Source: Catenaria anguillulae PL171 (lineage: Eukaryota; Blastocladiomycota; Blastocladiomycetes; Blastocladiales; Catenariaceae). Taken from it: a stretch of DNA of 64,000 bases. Location of the stretch: the NCBI GenBank assembly GCA_002102555.1, contig MCFL01000007.1:124001-188000 (forward strand). The letters run 5' to 3'. The stretch's first letter is position 1. Every line of letters starts with the position of its first letter. This document shows, piece by piece, positions 33,386 through 44,259 of the stretch. Both the position numbers and the translations under genes were made by a program. The notes beneath the pieces were generated by a model that was not told the DNA's origin, made no database searches, and was given only the letters and a program-made list of their open reading frames with translations.

Positions 33386-34850
33386 GTGTTCTGTTTGCGA
33401 GGGGGTCACGACCATTTCATGACCTCGCGACCACGGCCGGCCGCCGCCGAGCCGTGCCTGGCCTCTCGTCGGCCCAACTCCATCAAGCCCAGCAAGCTGA
33501 CGCTCAAGTTCTTGCCGCCGTTGCCTGCCACCCCAAGGATTTCGTCACCATCAACAAGCTCCCGTGGAAACATCGCGATCTCTGTCACACAGCCTGCTGC
33601 TGAACTACGGTTCCCTCGTCAGAACTGGCTACCTGCAGAAGCGGCTCAGTGGCGGCAACCGGTCCAAGCAATCCTTGGCGGCACCTCGGCTGCGTCCATG
33701 AATGGTGGCGAAACAACCGCCCGTGTCGTGTTCGAGTACGGCAAGAATAATGAGGGCTATTGGACTGGCCAGCATCTCTACCAACAAGTCGTCGAGCGTT
33801 TGTTGCCCGTGTTTGAGGTGACGTACGGACTAGGGCGCAATGGATTGCCTTGTCAAGGCCTCTTCATTTTCGACAACGCCGCTGGCCACAAGATCTTTGC
33901 CTACGACGTCCTCTTTGCACGCAATCTCAACCTCAGCGACGGTGGCGCCATAACGCCCAAGCTGCGCAACGCCTCCTTTACTGAGAAAGATGGGACGGTC
34001 GTTCAACAGCTCATGCAACTGGCGGGCGGTAAACAGAAGGGTGTCAGGCGCACTTTGGCCGAGCGTATGAAGTGGCCTGTTGACGGCAAGTGCCCACAAG
34101 GCAAGCCGTTTCGGTTCAAGTGCGACAAGTGCAAGGGCGCGATTGCCGACCATACAATCCGGGAGACACGGACTGGGTGCTGCGCGATTCGTCAACTCCA
34201 GTGCGAGCCGTATTTCGTTGCGCAGAACAGTTTGCTGGCCGAGGTGATTGAGGAGGCGGGACATTTGACGCTCTTCCTGCCCAAGTTTCATCCGGAGCTC
34301 AACCGCACGTTTCTTAAGCTCTGCTGCGGCAAACCTGTCACTCCTTTCACTCGAACTGACATGAACCCGCGTTATCCCATTTGTTTCCCGGCTACACGTA
34401 TGTAGCGATCGAGCGCCTGTGGTCCGCTGCCAAGTATTACGCGCGGAAAAACTGCAAGTACTCATTTCCTGCTCTTCGAGCCACTGTCCCCGCAGCCCTT
34501 GCCAGAGTCCGCTTGACAACAATCCGGCGCTACTTCCGCAAATGCGCGCGCTTCCTTTCGATTTACCGCTTGCTCGCTCAGTGCACTCCTGCTCTCGTCG
34601 AGTACCTTGCTAACGAGCCATCGTTCAAGTCGCACCGCCGTATCGGGTGTCGCGAAAAATGGCCTCCATCAACTGGTCAAGCGCTTCAAGGGCAAGGGCA
34701 CATCAAACAAATTGGGCGAGCGAGAGCAGGTCATGCTTGACGCATGTAGATCCTGGCACCAACCGTCGGTGTCCAGATGGACGAGCCAGTGGTGTCGATA
34801 GGTGTCTGGATAAGTCAGCGACAAGCTTGACAGCGACCCCCATGCCATAT
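33250..34850 (+). mobile_element. DNA transposon copy, IS630/Tc1-like DDE family (limits approximate)
   Basis: Defined by the transposase-like gene inside it. I could not find terminal inverted repeats or a target-site duplication by eye, so the outer limits are estimates. Only one copy is seen in this window. Confidence 0.45.
33386..34740 (+). CDS. DDE superfamily transposase-like protein
   Basis: The sequence matches a protein family that is multicopy in many fungal genomes: KNNEGYWTGQHLYQQVVERL, then GLFIFDNAAGHKIFAYDVLFA (catalytic Asp in FDNxxGH), RNLNLSDGG, QKGVRRTLAERMKW, a Cys cluster (CDKCKG and CCAIRQL), LLAEVIEEAGHLTLF, and LPKFHPELNR. The last segment corresponds to the YSPxLNPIE region of IS630/Tc1 transposases; the IERLWSAAKYYARKNC continuation lies about 100 bases on, beyond either an intron (donor near 34309, acceptor near 34405) or a disturbed stretch; the phase is one base off. 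The C-terminal part is LARVRLTTIRRYFRKCARF. Whether it is active cannot be judged. Confidence 0.72.
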
Positions 34851-35611
34851 CCGAAGTAAGCACCGAAAGCATTCCAGAAGACCGCAAAGCACGGCGAAAT
34901 GGCCGATCACAGCTCGCGGACAGCCCGGCTGCCTTGGGCCGGCACCATGTCAAAATGGTAGGCGGTATAGCGCTGTCCCTCGCTCACTTTGTGAAATGCA
35001 ACCCAAAGCAATACATGTCTGATTGATCGTGTTAATTTGGGTTCGCGAACTCATTACCCACCCGACTCGTGACGTGTTGTGCCTGACCGAAAACATTTAT
35101 ATCTGCGTCGTCACCCTCATCCACGGACATTGCCATCGCGCTCATGAACGACCCAGAAACCGAAACATTCCCATCGTCTTCCTGTCCAGTGGCTTCGTAT
35201 CGCAACACGTATTCGGTTCCAAGTGCTCTTTGGTTGCTAATCTTGATGGAAGAGGACAGTTTCCGTGCTGCAGTGCTGCATGCAAGGCGATAGTTGGCAG
35301 GGTCATCTTCCGCAAGCGCCAACTCGGCTTCCTGTTGCTCGACGTCCCGGTCCCCTCGATTCGCACTCGCCCATGACTATCCCACCTCCGCGCACCTCGG
35401 CCGCTCCAAGACGCTGACTCGTATCCGCCGCTGCTGCTGGTGGCCCATCAGGGAGGCGAACGTCACTCGCCACGTCGCATCATGCCAACGGTGGCAACAT
35501 GGCACCCGTTCCGTCAAAGGCTACCACCATACAGCCAATGGCTGCCATGGGACCATTCGACAAGGTCGGGGCCATGCTTGTCCAACTCACGAGTGACCGC
35601 GACTCGCCACC
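34741..35611. other. Region with conflicting weak coding signals
   Basis: 871 bases. A minus-strand frame ending at 35032 reads plausibly (LALAEDDPANYRLACSTAAR, then TEYVLRYEATGQEDDGNVS), and a plus frame ending about 35612 also looks codon-like (GPFDKVGAMLVQLTSDRD). Neither resembles a family I know. It may hold one small spliced gene. Confidence 0.3.
35032..35390 (-). CDS. Possible last exon of a small unknown gene
   Basis: An open minus-strand frame follows a possible acceptor near 35387 and reads GDRDVEQQEAELALAEDD, NYRLACSTAARKLSSSIK and AMSVDEGDDADINVFGQA before a stop at 35032. Amino-acid composition is balanced and unlike the other frames. No homologous family recognised and no upstream exon placed. 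Confidence 0.28.
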
Positions 35612-36072
35612 ATGACGTCCACAGACAAATCAGTGTCCGAAATCGCCCAAGGTGTCGAACACATGCAAGTAGACGCCGCGGCCACCAAGCAAGACGGCAA
35701 TCACCCTGATCCGTACTTCCTGTACCCCCATGCCGCGTCAGCCTCTCTCTCTCGTCTCGCCCCAAGATGCACGCCTCGGTGTTCGGCAACCCGCAGAACG
35801 ACTTCAAGACCAAGCGCGGGCAAAAAGCAAAAAAAAATACGCGACTCTCAGTCTGCCGTAGCCATGGCCAGGTTCAAGAGCTCACGATTTTTCACGGCGA
35901 TGAAATGCCCGTACAAGCCCGTCTCCAAGCCCAAGCCCAAGGCGGCCGGGTCGGCGACTGGTGGCCCTGTCGTGAACTTTTTATCATACCACCACCATCA
36001 TTACCGCCAAAACCAAGTCAAGGTTCAGGCGACGCCGACTGTGATTTTGCTCCTTCTCGTGATCTCAAATGA
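35612..36072 (+). CDS. Possible small unknown gene
   Basis: ATG 35612 starts MTSTDKSVSEIAQGVEHMQV. After about 40 codons the frame changes, through an intron or missing base, into HASVFGNPQNDFKTKRGQKA and a basic region rich in Lys. A short A run sits at 35827-35833. I cannot name the family or place exons surely. Confidence 0.28.
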
Positions 36073-36609
36073 ACCCCCTCGTATACACTCTTCTCCGCTG
36101 GCAACATGGTACATCATGGTGCGCACATGCACATTGAGTCATAGGTCGATCTGGTCCGAGTCATTTGCGAGGCTCTACATGGCATGGTATTGGGCAAGTC
36201 CAGAACAAGCATGTGCCTTGGCCAAAAAAAGTGTGCTGCAGTTTCCAATGCCGCAAGTCGTTGAAGCGTTCGCGGTGCCCGCGAGCTCAGTGCCTCATGA
36301 TTTGCCCTCGTGGGGACAGATGCATACTGTTCACAGAAGCACAAGCAATAAACTATGGCATGACGGAATCATCACATCACGAACCATACAAACGCACGCG
36401 TTCAAACTTCAGAGGCATTGATTTTTTGTTGTTGTTGTTTTTCCCACACTCCACAAGGACGAGCGAACGAAATGCGCAAACACAATTGACGAACCGCCAT
36501 CGCTCTCTCTCTTTCCTCCCTCGTCTTTCTCTGTACAAGACTCAGCGCACCGCCATTGGATCGGCCCACGCGACCTGCTGTCGGATTCAAAAGACGGTAT
36601 CCAACATAG
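36073..36609. other. 5' flank of the proline-rich membrane protein gene
   Basis: 537 bases, with a GTTGTTGTTGTT triplet run at 36429-36440 and a CTCTCTCT patch near 36503. Probable promoter and leader. No gene seen. Confidence 0.35.
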
Positions 36610-38257
36610 ATGTCTGATCTCGCCAACCACGGAGAGGTGCCGCCAAGCGCACCCTCGCTGCCCAATAACAATGATGCTGCCATTCCTGCAGCCGATCCAG
36701 TGCAGCCCGTAGCGCCCTCTCAACCGTCCCCACCACCGCCATTGCAGCCGCCAGCGCCTCCTGTAGCGGGACCCGCAAACCCTCCTATCGCGGCAGACGG
36801 ATCGAGTAACAACGGCAACAGTGCAGTACAACCGTCTGAAAACCACGCCATCCCACGGGCACCGCCGTTGCCGCTACCTCAGGATGCTGTGGCCGCTCCA
36901 GTTCCTCCTCCCGTCGATCTCCAACCTCAACCTCAAGATGGTGCTGCGGACGCGCAATCATCCGCTTCCCCCTCCCCGTCACCGCCTGCTCCCCCTCCTC
37001 CCCCACCGCCGGCAAGCTCGACCTCGGCACAGTCATCCACCAGCGCTTCACCATCGTCTACATCATCCAACGGTATGGCTCATGCGCCTGTTTGGGACGC
37101 GTTTCACTCCAATCGCACCCTCACCGATTGCGACTTGCCACTAAACACAGGTTCATCATCCACAGCGGGTTCCACGACGTCCTCTGTGTCAACAACCAGT
37201 AACTCTTCCGGGTCTACTAGACCCGCAACTCAGCAACCCTCGCCATCTGTCACTGGCACTGTCCCGACTGGCCCGACTGATCTCAATGTTACCCCAGGCG
37301 GTTCAACCAACAAACCCTCGCTCGTCTCGCCCGGTGCATCTTCCTCGGACGACCCGTTCTGGTCCAATCAAGTGATTGTAGTGTCTGTTTGGGCAGGAGT
37401 TGGCCTGATTCTCCTCATTGGCATTATTGTCTGCATTCGTGTCCGGCATCGCAGGAAATCAAAGCACCAACAGCTGCACAACGCGCACCGGCACGATGCA
37501 TTCTTGCCCTCCACTGCTCCAGGCCGATTCAATCCAAGTACAGGCGTGGTACGGCCAAATGCAGCCGTGAATCCCATGTCAAGCGCGTCGGGAGGGAGCG
37601 GATCATATGCAGTTTCGGCAGCCGAACTGAATGCTGCGCTTCAGGAGGAGAAGGAGATGGCCGCACGGGAAAAGGAGGAGGAAGAGAGGCAGTATCGCAT
37701 GCAGCAGCACATGATGGCGCAACCGTCCATGATGTACCACCACCATGCACAAGCAATGTCGTCGGCACCCAAGATGCGCGCACCTGCGCCACCGCCGCCT
37801 GTCGGCGTTGCCCCGTATCAGCCAGCACCTCAAAACGCATATCACCCAGGCGTCGCCTCATACTACGCCAACTCTGCTCCAGCTTCCGATATGGGCTACC
37901 TCGATCCGGCCACAGGAATGGTCTACACCATGTACGGCGCACCCACGTCGGTGGTGCACACGACCGTACCTGTGCCTCAACAGCATCGCATGCAGATGGA
38001 GGATTTGGAGGCGACCCGATTGCCACGCAGCCCAGGCATTACGAGCATCAGCGCGTACCAAGCAGTGGATCGTCCGTGCTTTATGCTGCAACGCCAGGGA
38101 GCCGAAGTGGGAGCCCGGCCTAGGTATGCCAGCTGCCGCGGCAAGTGGCGTGGCAGGCGGCGTGGGCGGCGGCGGAGCAGTGTATTCCCGGCCTATCCAG
38201 CAACAGCCTGGGATGACGCATTCATCGTCGAATTACTCGTTGCATGACGAATCTTAG
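36610..38257 (+). CDS. Proline/serine-rich single-pass membrane protein
   Basis: The protein starts MSDLANHGEVPPSAP. Residues 1-255 are Pro, Ser and Thr rich (poly-Pro around 128-138), the type of stretch that is heavily O-glycosylated in fungal surface proteins. One helix (VIVVSVWAGVGLILLIGIIV) at about 257-276 is followed by a basic stop-transfer RVRHRRKSKH and a cytosolic tail with Gln/Met/His-rich and Tyr-rich parts. No cleavable signal peptide is visible, so topology is uncertain. The most likely C-terminus uses two frame changes near 38025 and 38120 to end SSSNYSLHDES at 38257; the uncorrected frame ends at 38247 with an Arg-rich tail that looks wrong. Layout is like cell-wall stress sensors, but no family domain is seen. 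Confidence 0.55.
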
Positions 38258-38721
38258 ACTCCTCATTCCCCTATCCGCACATTCGCGTAGCCGCTAAGGG
38301 TCGACGATCATTCATACATTCGCTGACTCCAAGCCTTTGTTTATATTCATCCATTCTGTTCTTGCTCATGTGTCCGCGCACCTGTGCCTATTTTACACCT
38401 TACATGCCCCAAACTTGTTTCCCACCCTGACCCATCTGTGCCCGCCCCACCCCATGCTCGTCATTGCTGTCTAGTCCCGGTTCCAAGTGGGCCGGTGCTC
38501 TCAGCTGACCCTCATTTCATTTCATTGTTTGTCTCACTCTTGCAAGAGTCGTTTTACATGCTTCCTACCATCCACCCCATCTATTTCGAATGGCGGCTCC
38601 CGTTGATTCCTTGATTACATTTTCCGCCTTCACGTTGTCAGTGCCAAAACCAAACCAATGCACAAAGGCGTTCTATTGAATAGCCATTATGTGACTCGTG
38701 AGTGACATTGAGAACAGTGAA
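38258..38721. other. Convergent intergenic region
   Basis: 3' flanks of the membrane-protein gene and the lipoate ligase gene. Pyrimidine-rich from 38330 to 38560. No gene seen. Confidence 0.4.
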
Positions 38722-40108
38722 TCACAGCAAAGTCGCCAGTTGGTCGGCAACCCGTTTGATTTTGACCATGGCAGTGTGCGATTCGGAAATGGCGCCATGT
38801 TGCATTTGGACGAGATCGCACCAAGCTTGATGGACAGCAGTTGGGTGGTACCACTTGCCTGATTGGCAAACGTACGCGGAAAGAATAAGTGAGCGAGAAT
38901 GCCAAGAAGGGTTTGTGCAAGATGTGAACAACGTACCCTGTAAGCAGAGCTTCAAGTCTTCCATGCCAGCTACAAACAGCTCGTCTTGAAGATATTCAGC
39001 TTTGGCTGACAGGAGTGTCGGATTGGGCACAAAGTCGATGGCGGTGATTCGCCCTTGTCGGGACGAAACGTTGCAAATCTAGGAAAACAAAGGTACCAGG
39101 AAGTTCAATGCCACTGGTGTTTGGTGTCCGTACACAACCAAGCAATGCGTACCAATCCAGCGTCAACCAGATCAATCTCATTCACAAACTCTGGTGTCTG
39201 CCCCAACTTCCAATCGTCGCTCATCAACTCCTCATATGCTTCCCTTACTTTGACCTCCCGCTCAACCACCTGCTCATCGACCGTCTCCACCTTCAAGTAC
39301 CCCAAATCGTGCTGCTTGCGAAACTGGTCCACAACGGCCTCACAAAACGATCCATGGTCCACCGTAACGAGTACTCGCGCAGATTGGTGACTGGCGAAGG
39401 AACACTTGGAACGCCCTTTGTGACCAACTTTGGGCGATCCACCTTCAAGAACCTGCGCAACCGCTGCAATCGGCATCAATCAACATGGTGCCATGATGGT
39501 ACGCACGAGTGTTTGTCAACTTGAACGCCGACCCAGACACCTTTTTCCCGTCCACGACCAAATCATGCCGCTCATTGACTTCGGCAGGCACATCCAAACT
39601 GCGCAACCCCGCGCAACCAATTCTGCATTCTTTCGCCTCGTGAACGTTTCCCTGGGCTCGATGATGGAGTAGATGGAATTGCCCAAGTCGTGAAACACAG
39701 TCCCACCGCCCGACTTGCGCCGCAGCCACGGGATCGAGTCGGCGGCCAAGTGGTGCACGTTGCACTCTTTCCAGGGTTTTGGTTGCGGCCAATCACGACA
39801 CAGGGCGAGTTGCGCCACAGAAGCAGGATGTGTGACGAGGGTGGGGTCGTGCGGAACAACCATTCTTCGATGGCTAGGTTGAGGTATGGGTTGGTCGAGA
39901 GCGACCGGTATGCACGGACTTCGGGGCGGGTCATTGGAGGAGATGGCTGAGTGGAGCTGGTTGGGGTCGCCCTGAAGTGGACGCGCGGCGACGTGAAACG
40001 AGGCGCTGTGTTTGTTGGAGGGATAGAATAGATGGCGGTGCTATTGCATTGAGTGAAGAACGAAATACATGAATGGATTTTGGCCAATACGCTCGACGGT
40101 GATGGCAT
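38722..40108 (-). CDS. AIM22: Lipoate-protein ligase A (LplA/AIM22-like), mitochondrial
   Basis: Attaches lipoate (or transfers lipoyl groups) to E2 and H proteins in mitochondria. The N-terminus from 40108 is Ser/Thr/Arg-rich and lacks acids, fitting an import presequence. Core motifs: [71 protein letters not shown], and further [14 protein letters not shown] and [12 protein letters not shown]. Two short introns are likely in the C-terminal part (around 39080 and 38930). Single bases are missing near 39772 (CCC read as CC after GRNQN) and at about 39590 and 39480. It lies 134 bases from PEX16, head to head. Confidence 0.85.
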
Positions 40109-40242
40109 TGTGCGTCACGTGCCGAGCGGCAAGGGTTTTCAACGAGAATCCGAGGTTTCCGCGAGACGCCAACTTCGTCCAGATACTGGGGGCTTGGCCC
40201 GGGGTCTTTCCTTTGCTTACGTTGTACCATGTATGCATGATC
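40109..40242. promoter_or_regulatory. Compact bidirectional promoter LplA / PEX16
   Basis: Only 134 bases separate the two divergent start codons, so both promoters and leaders overlap here. Confidence 0.5.
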
Positions 40243-41407
40243 ATGTCGTCTACAGCCGCCACAACGACCGTCGCATCGCCCGTGCCCTCGGGTGAGCAAC
40301 CGCCGGCTGCCTCGCACCTGAGGGCCGCCAATCTCCACTTGCTGCCTACCGCACGTTCCTGCTGTCTAACGCCACGCAAATCTCGTCTGTGGAACAAGCC
40401 CTGCGCTCGCTCTCCTACTTTCTACCCGGCCGCTTTGCCGACGCCGACCTCGCCTCGGAATCGCTCTTTGCGCTCGTCAACCTCGTATCGCTGTACCACG
40501 ACCAAATCCTGTACGATGCCGTGCAGCACGCCTCGCCGCCAGACTTCAAGCCTTCGCTCATCAACCAGTACCACCGGTGGTGGCAAGCCAAGTCACCGCT
40601 GGTGCACTATGCCAGCATGGCGCTCACCATTGTGCAAACGGTCGAATCCGTGTGCGAAATGACGGCACTGAAAAAGCACAAGCCGCGCACCCGGTGGAAC
40701 GTTGTGCTCGGCATTGAATCGGCCAAAGCGCTGTTGCGCCTGCTCATTGTCTCGCGCACACACCAGCCGACGCTGTCGCCGGCGATTCCCGACGCGATGT
40801 TGATCCGGCCATGGTCGCTAGCGCACTCGCGAGCCACGGGTCTGCGGGACCCTACAAGGGTGCGCGGTCGGGCGTGACATTGCCGAGCGTTGATGCCATG
40901 GGCAGTGCGGCAAACGTCCGTGGTGTGTGGGATCAGTATCTCGCGGCCAAGGCAGTGCGCACGGCGTTCCGGTCGCCTGCCGATTTGCTTGCGGTCCTCA
41001 AGGGGTCTAGGACCTTGGGCGAGATCCTGTTTATCCTGCGTCCAGTCATTTACGTGTACTTGATGCGCAAGCATGGCAGAAAGGCGTGGTTGCCGCTGGC
41101 CGTGTCGTTTGTGGTGGAGCTCGTTGCGTACTTGCTTGTGACCAAGGTCAATGGCCGCGGAGCGATGCCCGGAACCGCGGCCCACAAGGTGACGAGGCTG
41201 GAAAAGGACGAGTACTCGAGGCGGGCCTACTTGTTTTTGTACTACTTGTTGCGCGGGCCCGTGTACGACGGGTTGACCAAGCATGCGCTCGATTCCTTTT
41301 GCGGGGCCATGAGCAACAAGCCCATTTTGAGGCTGTTTTCTGGCATTATTCGGGATTATCAGCCGTTGTGGGAGAATGTGTACATGTACACTTCGGGCTC
41401 GGGGTAA
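40243..41407 (+). CDS. PEX16: Peroxin-16 (PEX16), peroxisome membrane biogenesis
   Basis: PEX16 recruits PEX3 and starts peroxisome membrane assembly. From ATG 40243 (MSSTAATTTV) a short lead goes into YRTFLLSNATQISSVEQAL, then RSLSYFLPGRFADADLASE, matching the family start GFSYLLAGRF. Further matches: LLRLLIVSRTHQP, TLGEILFILRPVIYVYL, RKAWLPLAVSFVVELVAYLL, EYSRRAYLFLYYLLRGPVYD and PLWENVYMYTSG near the end; the last ones are the most conserved part of PEX16. Two hydrophobic segments lie in the C-terminal half. Single bases are missing near 40352 and 40796. No intron. Identification is firm. Confidence 0.9.
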
Positions 41408-41717
41408 GGATATGGCGTGAACGTGGAATTGTGTGGATTGTGGGCATGTTGACGGGGTGGCAAGCGCGGCAGCATTTGCGATGGTGTCGTACCATTCATG
41501 TAAGCATTGGAGCGCTTGGTTTTGTCTCATTACACCCATTCAGAAGCCCCGACAGCATCGCGGAAGCCTCCGCCGTGAAACATCCTTTTTTTGAGGTATC
41601 CGATCGTTGGGCAGCAAAACTGAAGGCACAATGGACAATATGGTCGATGTACAGTATAGCAAACGCACTTGTCAGAGATTATATACTTTATGCAATCCTC
41701 TCTGTCGACCTGCAATC
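41408..41717. other. Tandem intergenic spacer
   Basis: 310 bases between PEX16 and the acidic protein gene. AT-richer than flanks; contains TATACTTTATGC at 41681-41692, 26 bases before the next ATG. No gene. Confidence 0.4.
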
Positions 41718-44047
41718 ATGTCCAGCCCCCGCATGAACCTTGATTTTGACTCTACCACCGCCAGTCTCCCTGACGGCCGCGTCGCGGGTGAAATCAATCC
41801 TGACGCCGGGCACGGACACAGCGAAATTCAAGGGCAACGCCAATGCACTCCGGCCCCAGAGTGCAGCCCACGCCGGTCTCCTATCCCAATCCCAGTGGGG
41901 ACCCCTCATCAGCCCCACATCCACCACCAGCCGCATCTTCATCTCTCGTCGTCCGCCCCGACCACGCCAAACCGGCCCATGCCTGCGGCCCAAACTCATC
42001 AGGGCACAACAGCTACAACGCCAATTCATTCACATTTGCCCACCACGACACAAGCAATTAGTTCTCCTCCGTCTGTCGCCACTCCGTTCCGCGCGACTTT
42101 AACCAACGATCACGATGAGGACTATGCCATTGACGCCGACGACGAGGATAATCTTGGCGATCATGGGTACGATTCAGACGCCATGGCCGATGATGAAGGC
42201 GACGACGACCGAGGCGCCGGTGGAAACTCGTCCGACGAGCTCATGATGATGGACAGCGATGACCCCGACGACGACCCCATGGACGATGAAGATGATGATG
42301 ACGGTCTCGAGGTCATCTACAATGGACTGGCGCGCGATTCAAACCGATCTAGGCTCTCGTTGGTTCATGGTCTTGACGCATCTAGGTCGAGAAATCCGTC
42401 TGAGGTGGAATTGGTCGTGATCAGCGACGATGACGAGACATTTGCGCGTGTCGACCAGACGCAGGTGGAGCAGGTTCTCGACAAGTTGCGTGAGGGGGCC
42501 GATGAGGACGAGGAGGGGCAAATTGACGACGATATCCTGTTCGTTGGTGAGACTTTTGGTGCGCCACACCTCTCTCATGTGCGACCCAGGTTGCACCTTT
42601 TTGACCATCGTCTGCTTTACTTTGTTCAAGACACCAGCAACAAGCGCAACAAGGTCGACTTTCTCTCTTGGGATTTTCAAGACGACCGCCTCGCTCAAGT
42701 GCGCCCGCCTCCATCTGAATTTGGCCCACTGCTCCCCTCGGATGACCTTGGTCCGCAATCCCCGCGCGGTTCGAGGCGGACACGGAACCGCCGTGGCTCA
42801 CGCAGGGCAAGGTCCGCGTCGCCCATGGCAACTCCACGCGCACGGTCCCGCTCGAGGTCGGCGGTCTTGGGAGATGATGTCCAGGCGGGCCGCGGACACG
42901 CGGGCCAGGCGCCGGCTCGGTTCAATAAGTTGCAGTGGAGTCAGGAGGTCGCTGAGCACCCCAACAAGTACGAGTTGGCCATGTTGGGGGATTTCATCAA
43001 GGTTTTATTCATGCTGCCTTTGCGTATGTCTCATCTTTCCACTGGGGGCGTTGGCTCGGCATCGTCCTTACACTTGCTCCGCCACGTCTGTTGTAGTGGA
43101 CGAGAAGCAAAAGGGGCAGCAGATCCAACTAGCTCCGGGCCCACTCCAACCAGTTTTGCAAAACATCCAGCAGCTCATGTACGTCCACGCTCAGCTCTGT
43201 CAAACATCATCTTTTGACGGGCATTGTTCACTTATCGTCATGTACAACAGCCGGACTCATGTCTCATCGGACGACGAGCAAATCAAGGCTTTCCACAACT
43301 ACCTCTCGACCCTTGGCCTCGATTCAGTGATCCCAATCCGTAGTCGCGTGCCCATATCGAAATTCAATCTCGAGCTCTTACCTCTCCTCCCACGCACTCT
43401 GACCCGGCCCATTCCCCTCCTGATCCCAACCTTTCTCCAAACACAAGAATGGTCGACACTTTCTCGGCCACCCACACCTGTACCTCATCAACGCCTTCCA
43501 CCGTGCGGGCCGCCCTGCACCTGCCAATGTCCCAATCCCGCAAGACATCCTCCCCGGTACCTCTCGGTCGACATGCCGCCCGACTACAACCACCGCCTGT
43601 ACAAGGTACCCAACGGCACCCACGCGGGCATGGCGTTTGAATCCCACGAAGTTCTCGCCGTCACTTCCGACTTTGACATGCTGCGCGCAATCAACGAAGG
43701 ACGTGAGCCGCAACCATGCCCGCAAACAGTTTGTGGGTCCCACCCAGCAATTATGCGGCGTCGTCGTCGGCCACGCGTGCCAAGCGCGGCGACGAAAGGT
43801 TTGATACCGTGGTGGCCATGGTGGCCATGGCGTTGGGCATTTACGGTAGAGATATGACGTGCCGTTTGTCATTGTGGTGTCGCCGTTCAATCACGATTTG
43901 CGTAATTTGAGGTATGCCATGCATGCGAGGAATATTTTGACCGTGTGTCTGGAGACGGTCGAGGAGTTTGTGTGCTTGGATCGGTGGTTGCGGTTATGGT
44001 GTAAGCTGGCGGGGACGGCGGCGCAGCCCGTGGCGGCGGGCGAGTGA
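41718..44047 (+). CDS. Unknown protein with acidic N-terminal domain
   Basis: ATG 41718 starts MSSPRMNLDFDS. The first 120 residues are Pro/His-rich and change frame at least twice. A strongly acidic region follows (DEDNLGDHGYDSDAMADDE and many Asp runs, about 42110-42330), then a structured part: VISDDDETFARVDQTQVE, RLHLFDHRLLYFVQDTSN and KVDFLSWDFQDDRLAQVR, an Arg/Ser-rich linker, HPNKYELAMLGDFIKVLF, DDEQIKAFHNYLSTLGLDS, NHRLYKVPNGTHAGMAFE, and a final VVSPFNHDLRNLRYAMHAR with stop at 44047. Introns are likely near 43020-43095 and 43215-43255. I do not recognise the family. It is probably one nuclear-type protein, judging by acidic and RS-like stretches, but that is inference. Confidence 0.5.
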
Positions 44048-44259
44048 GTGTGGTATTCGACGATGCTGAAGACTTGATTCATTTTCGGACGGGAGCAGAC
44101 AAAGGAAAAAGTCATCGGAATCAAGAAACCATTTCATTGATGGGGTAATGACGTAGACAGTACAGTACAAGCAAGGCTATCGGGAACTTTTGTTTTGGAA
44201 TGGAAGGGAATAAATACGCAACCCACACTCACACCCACACCCAGTCCCAACCGATTCTC

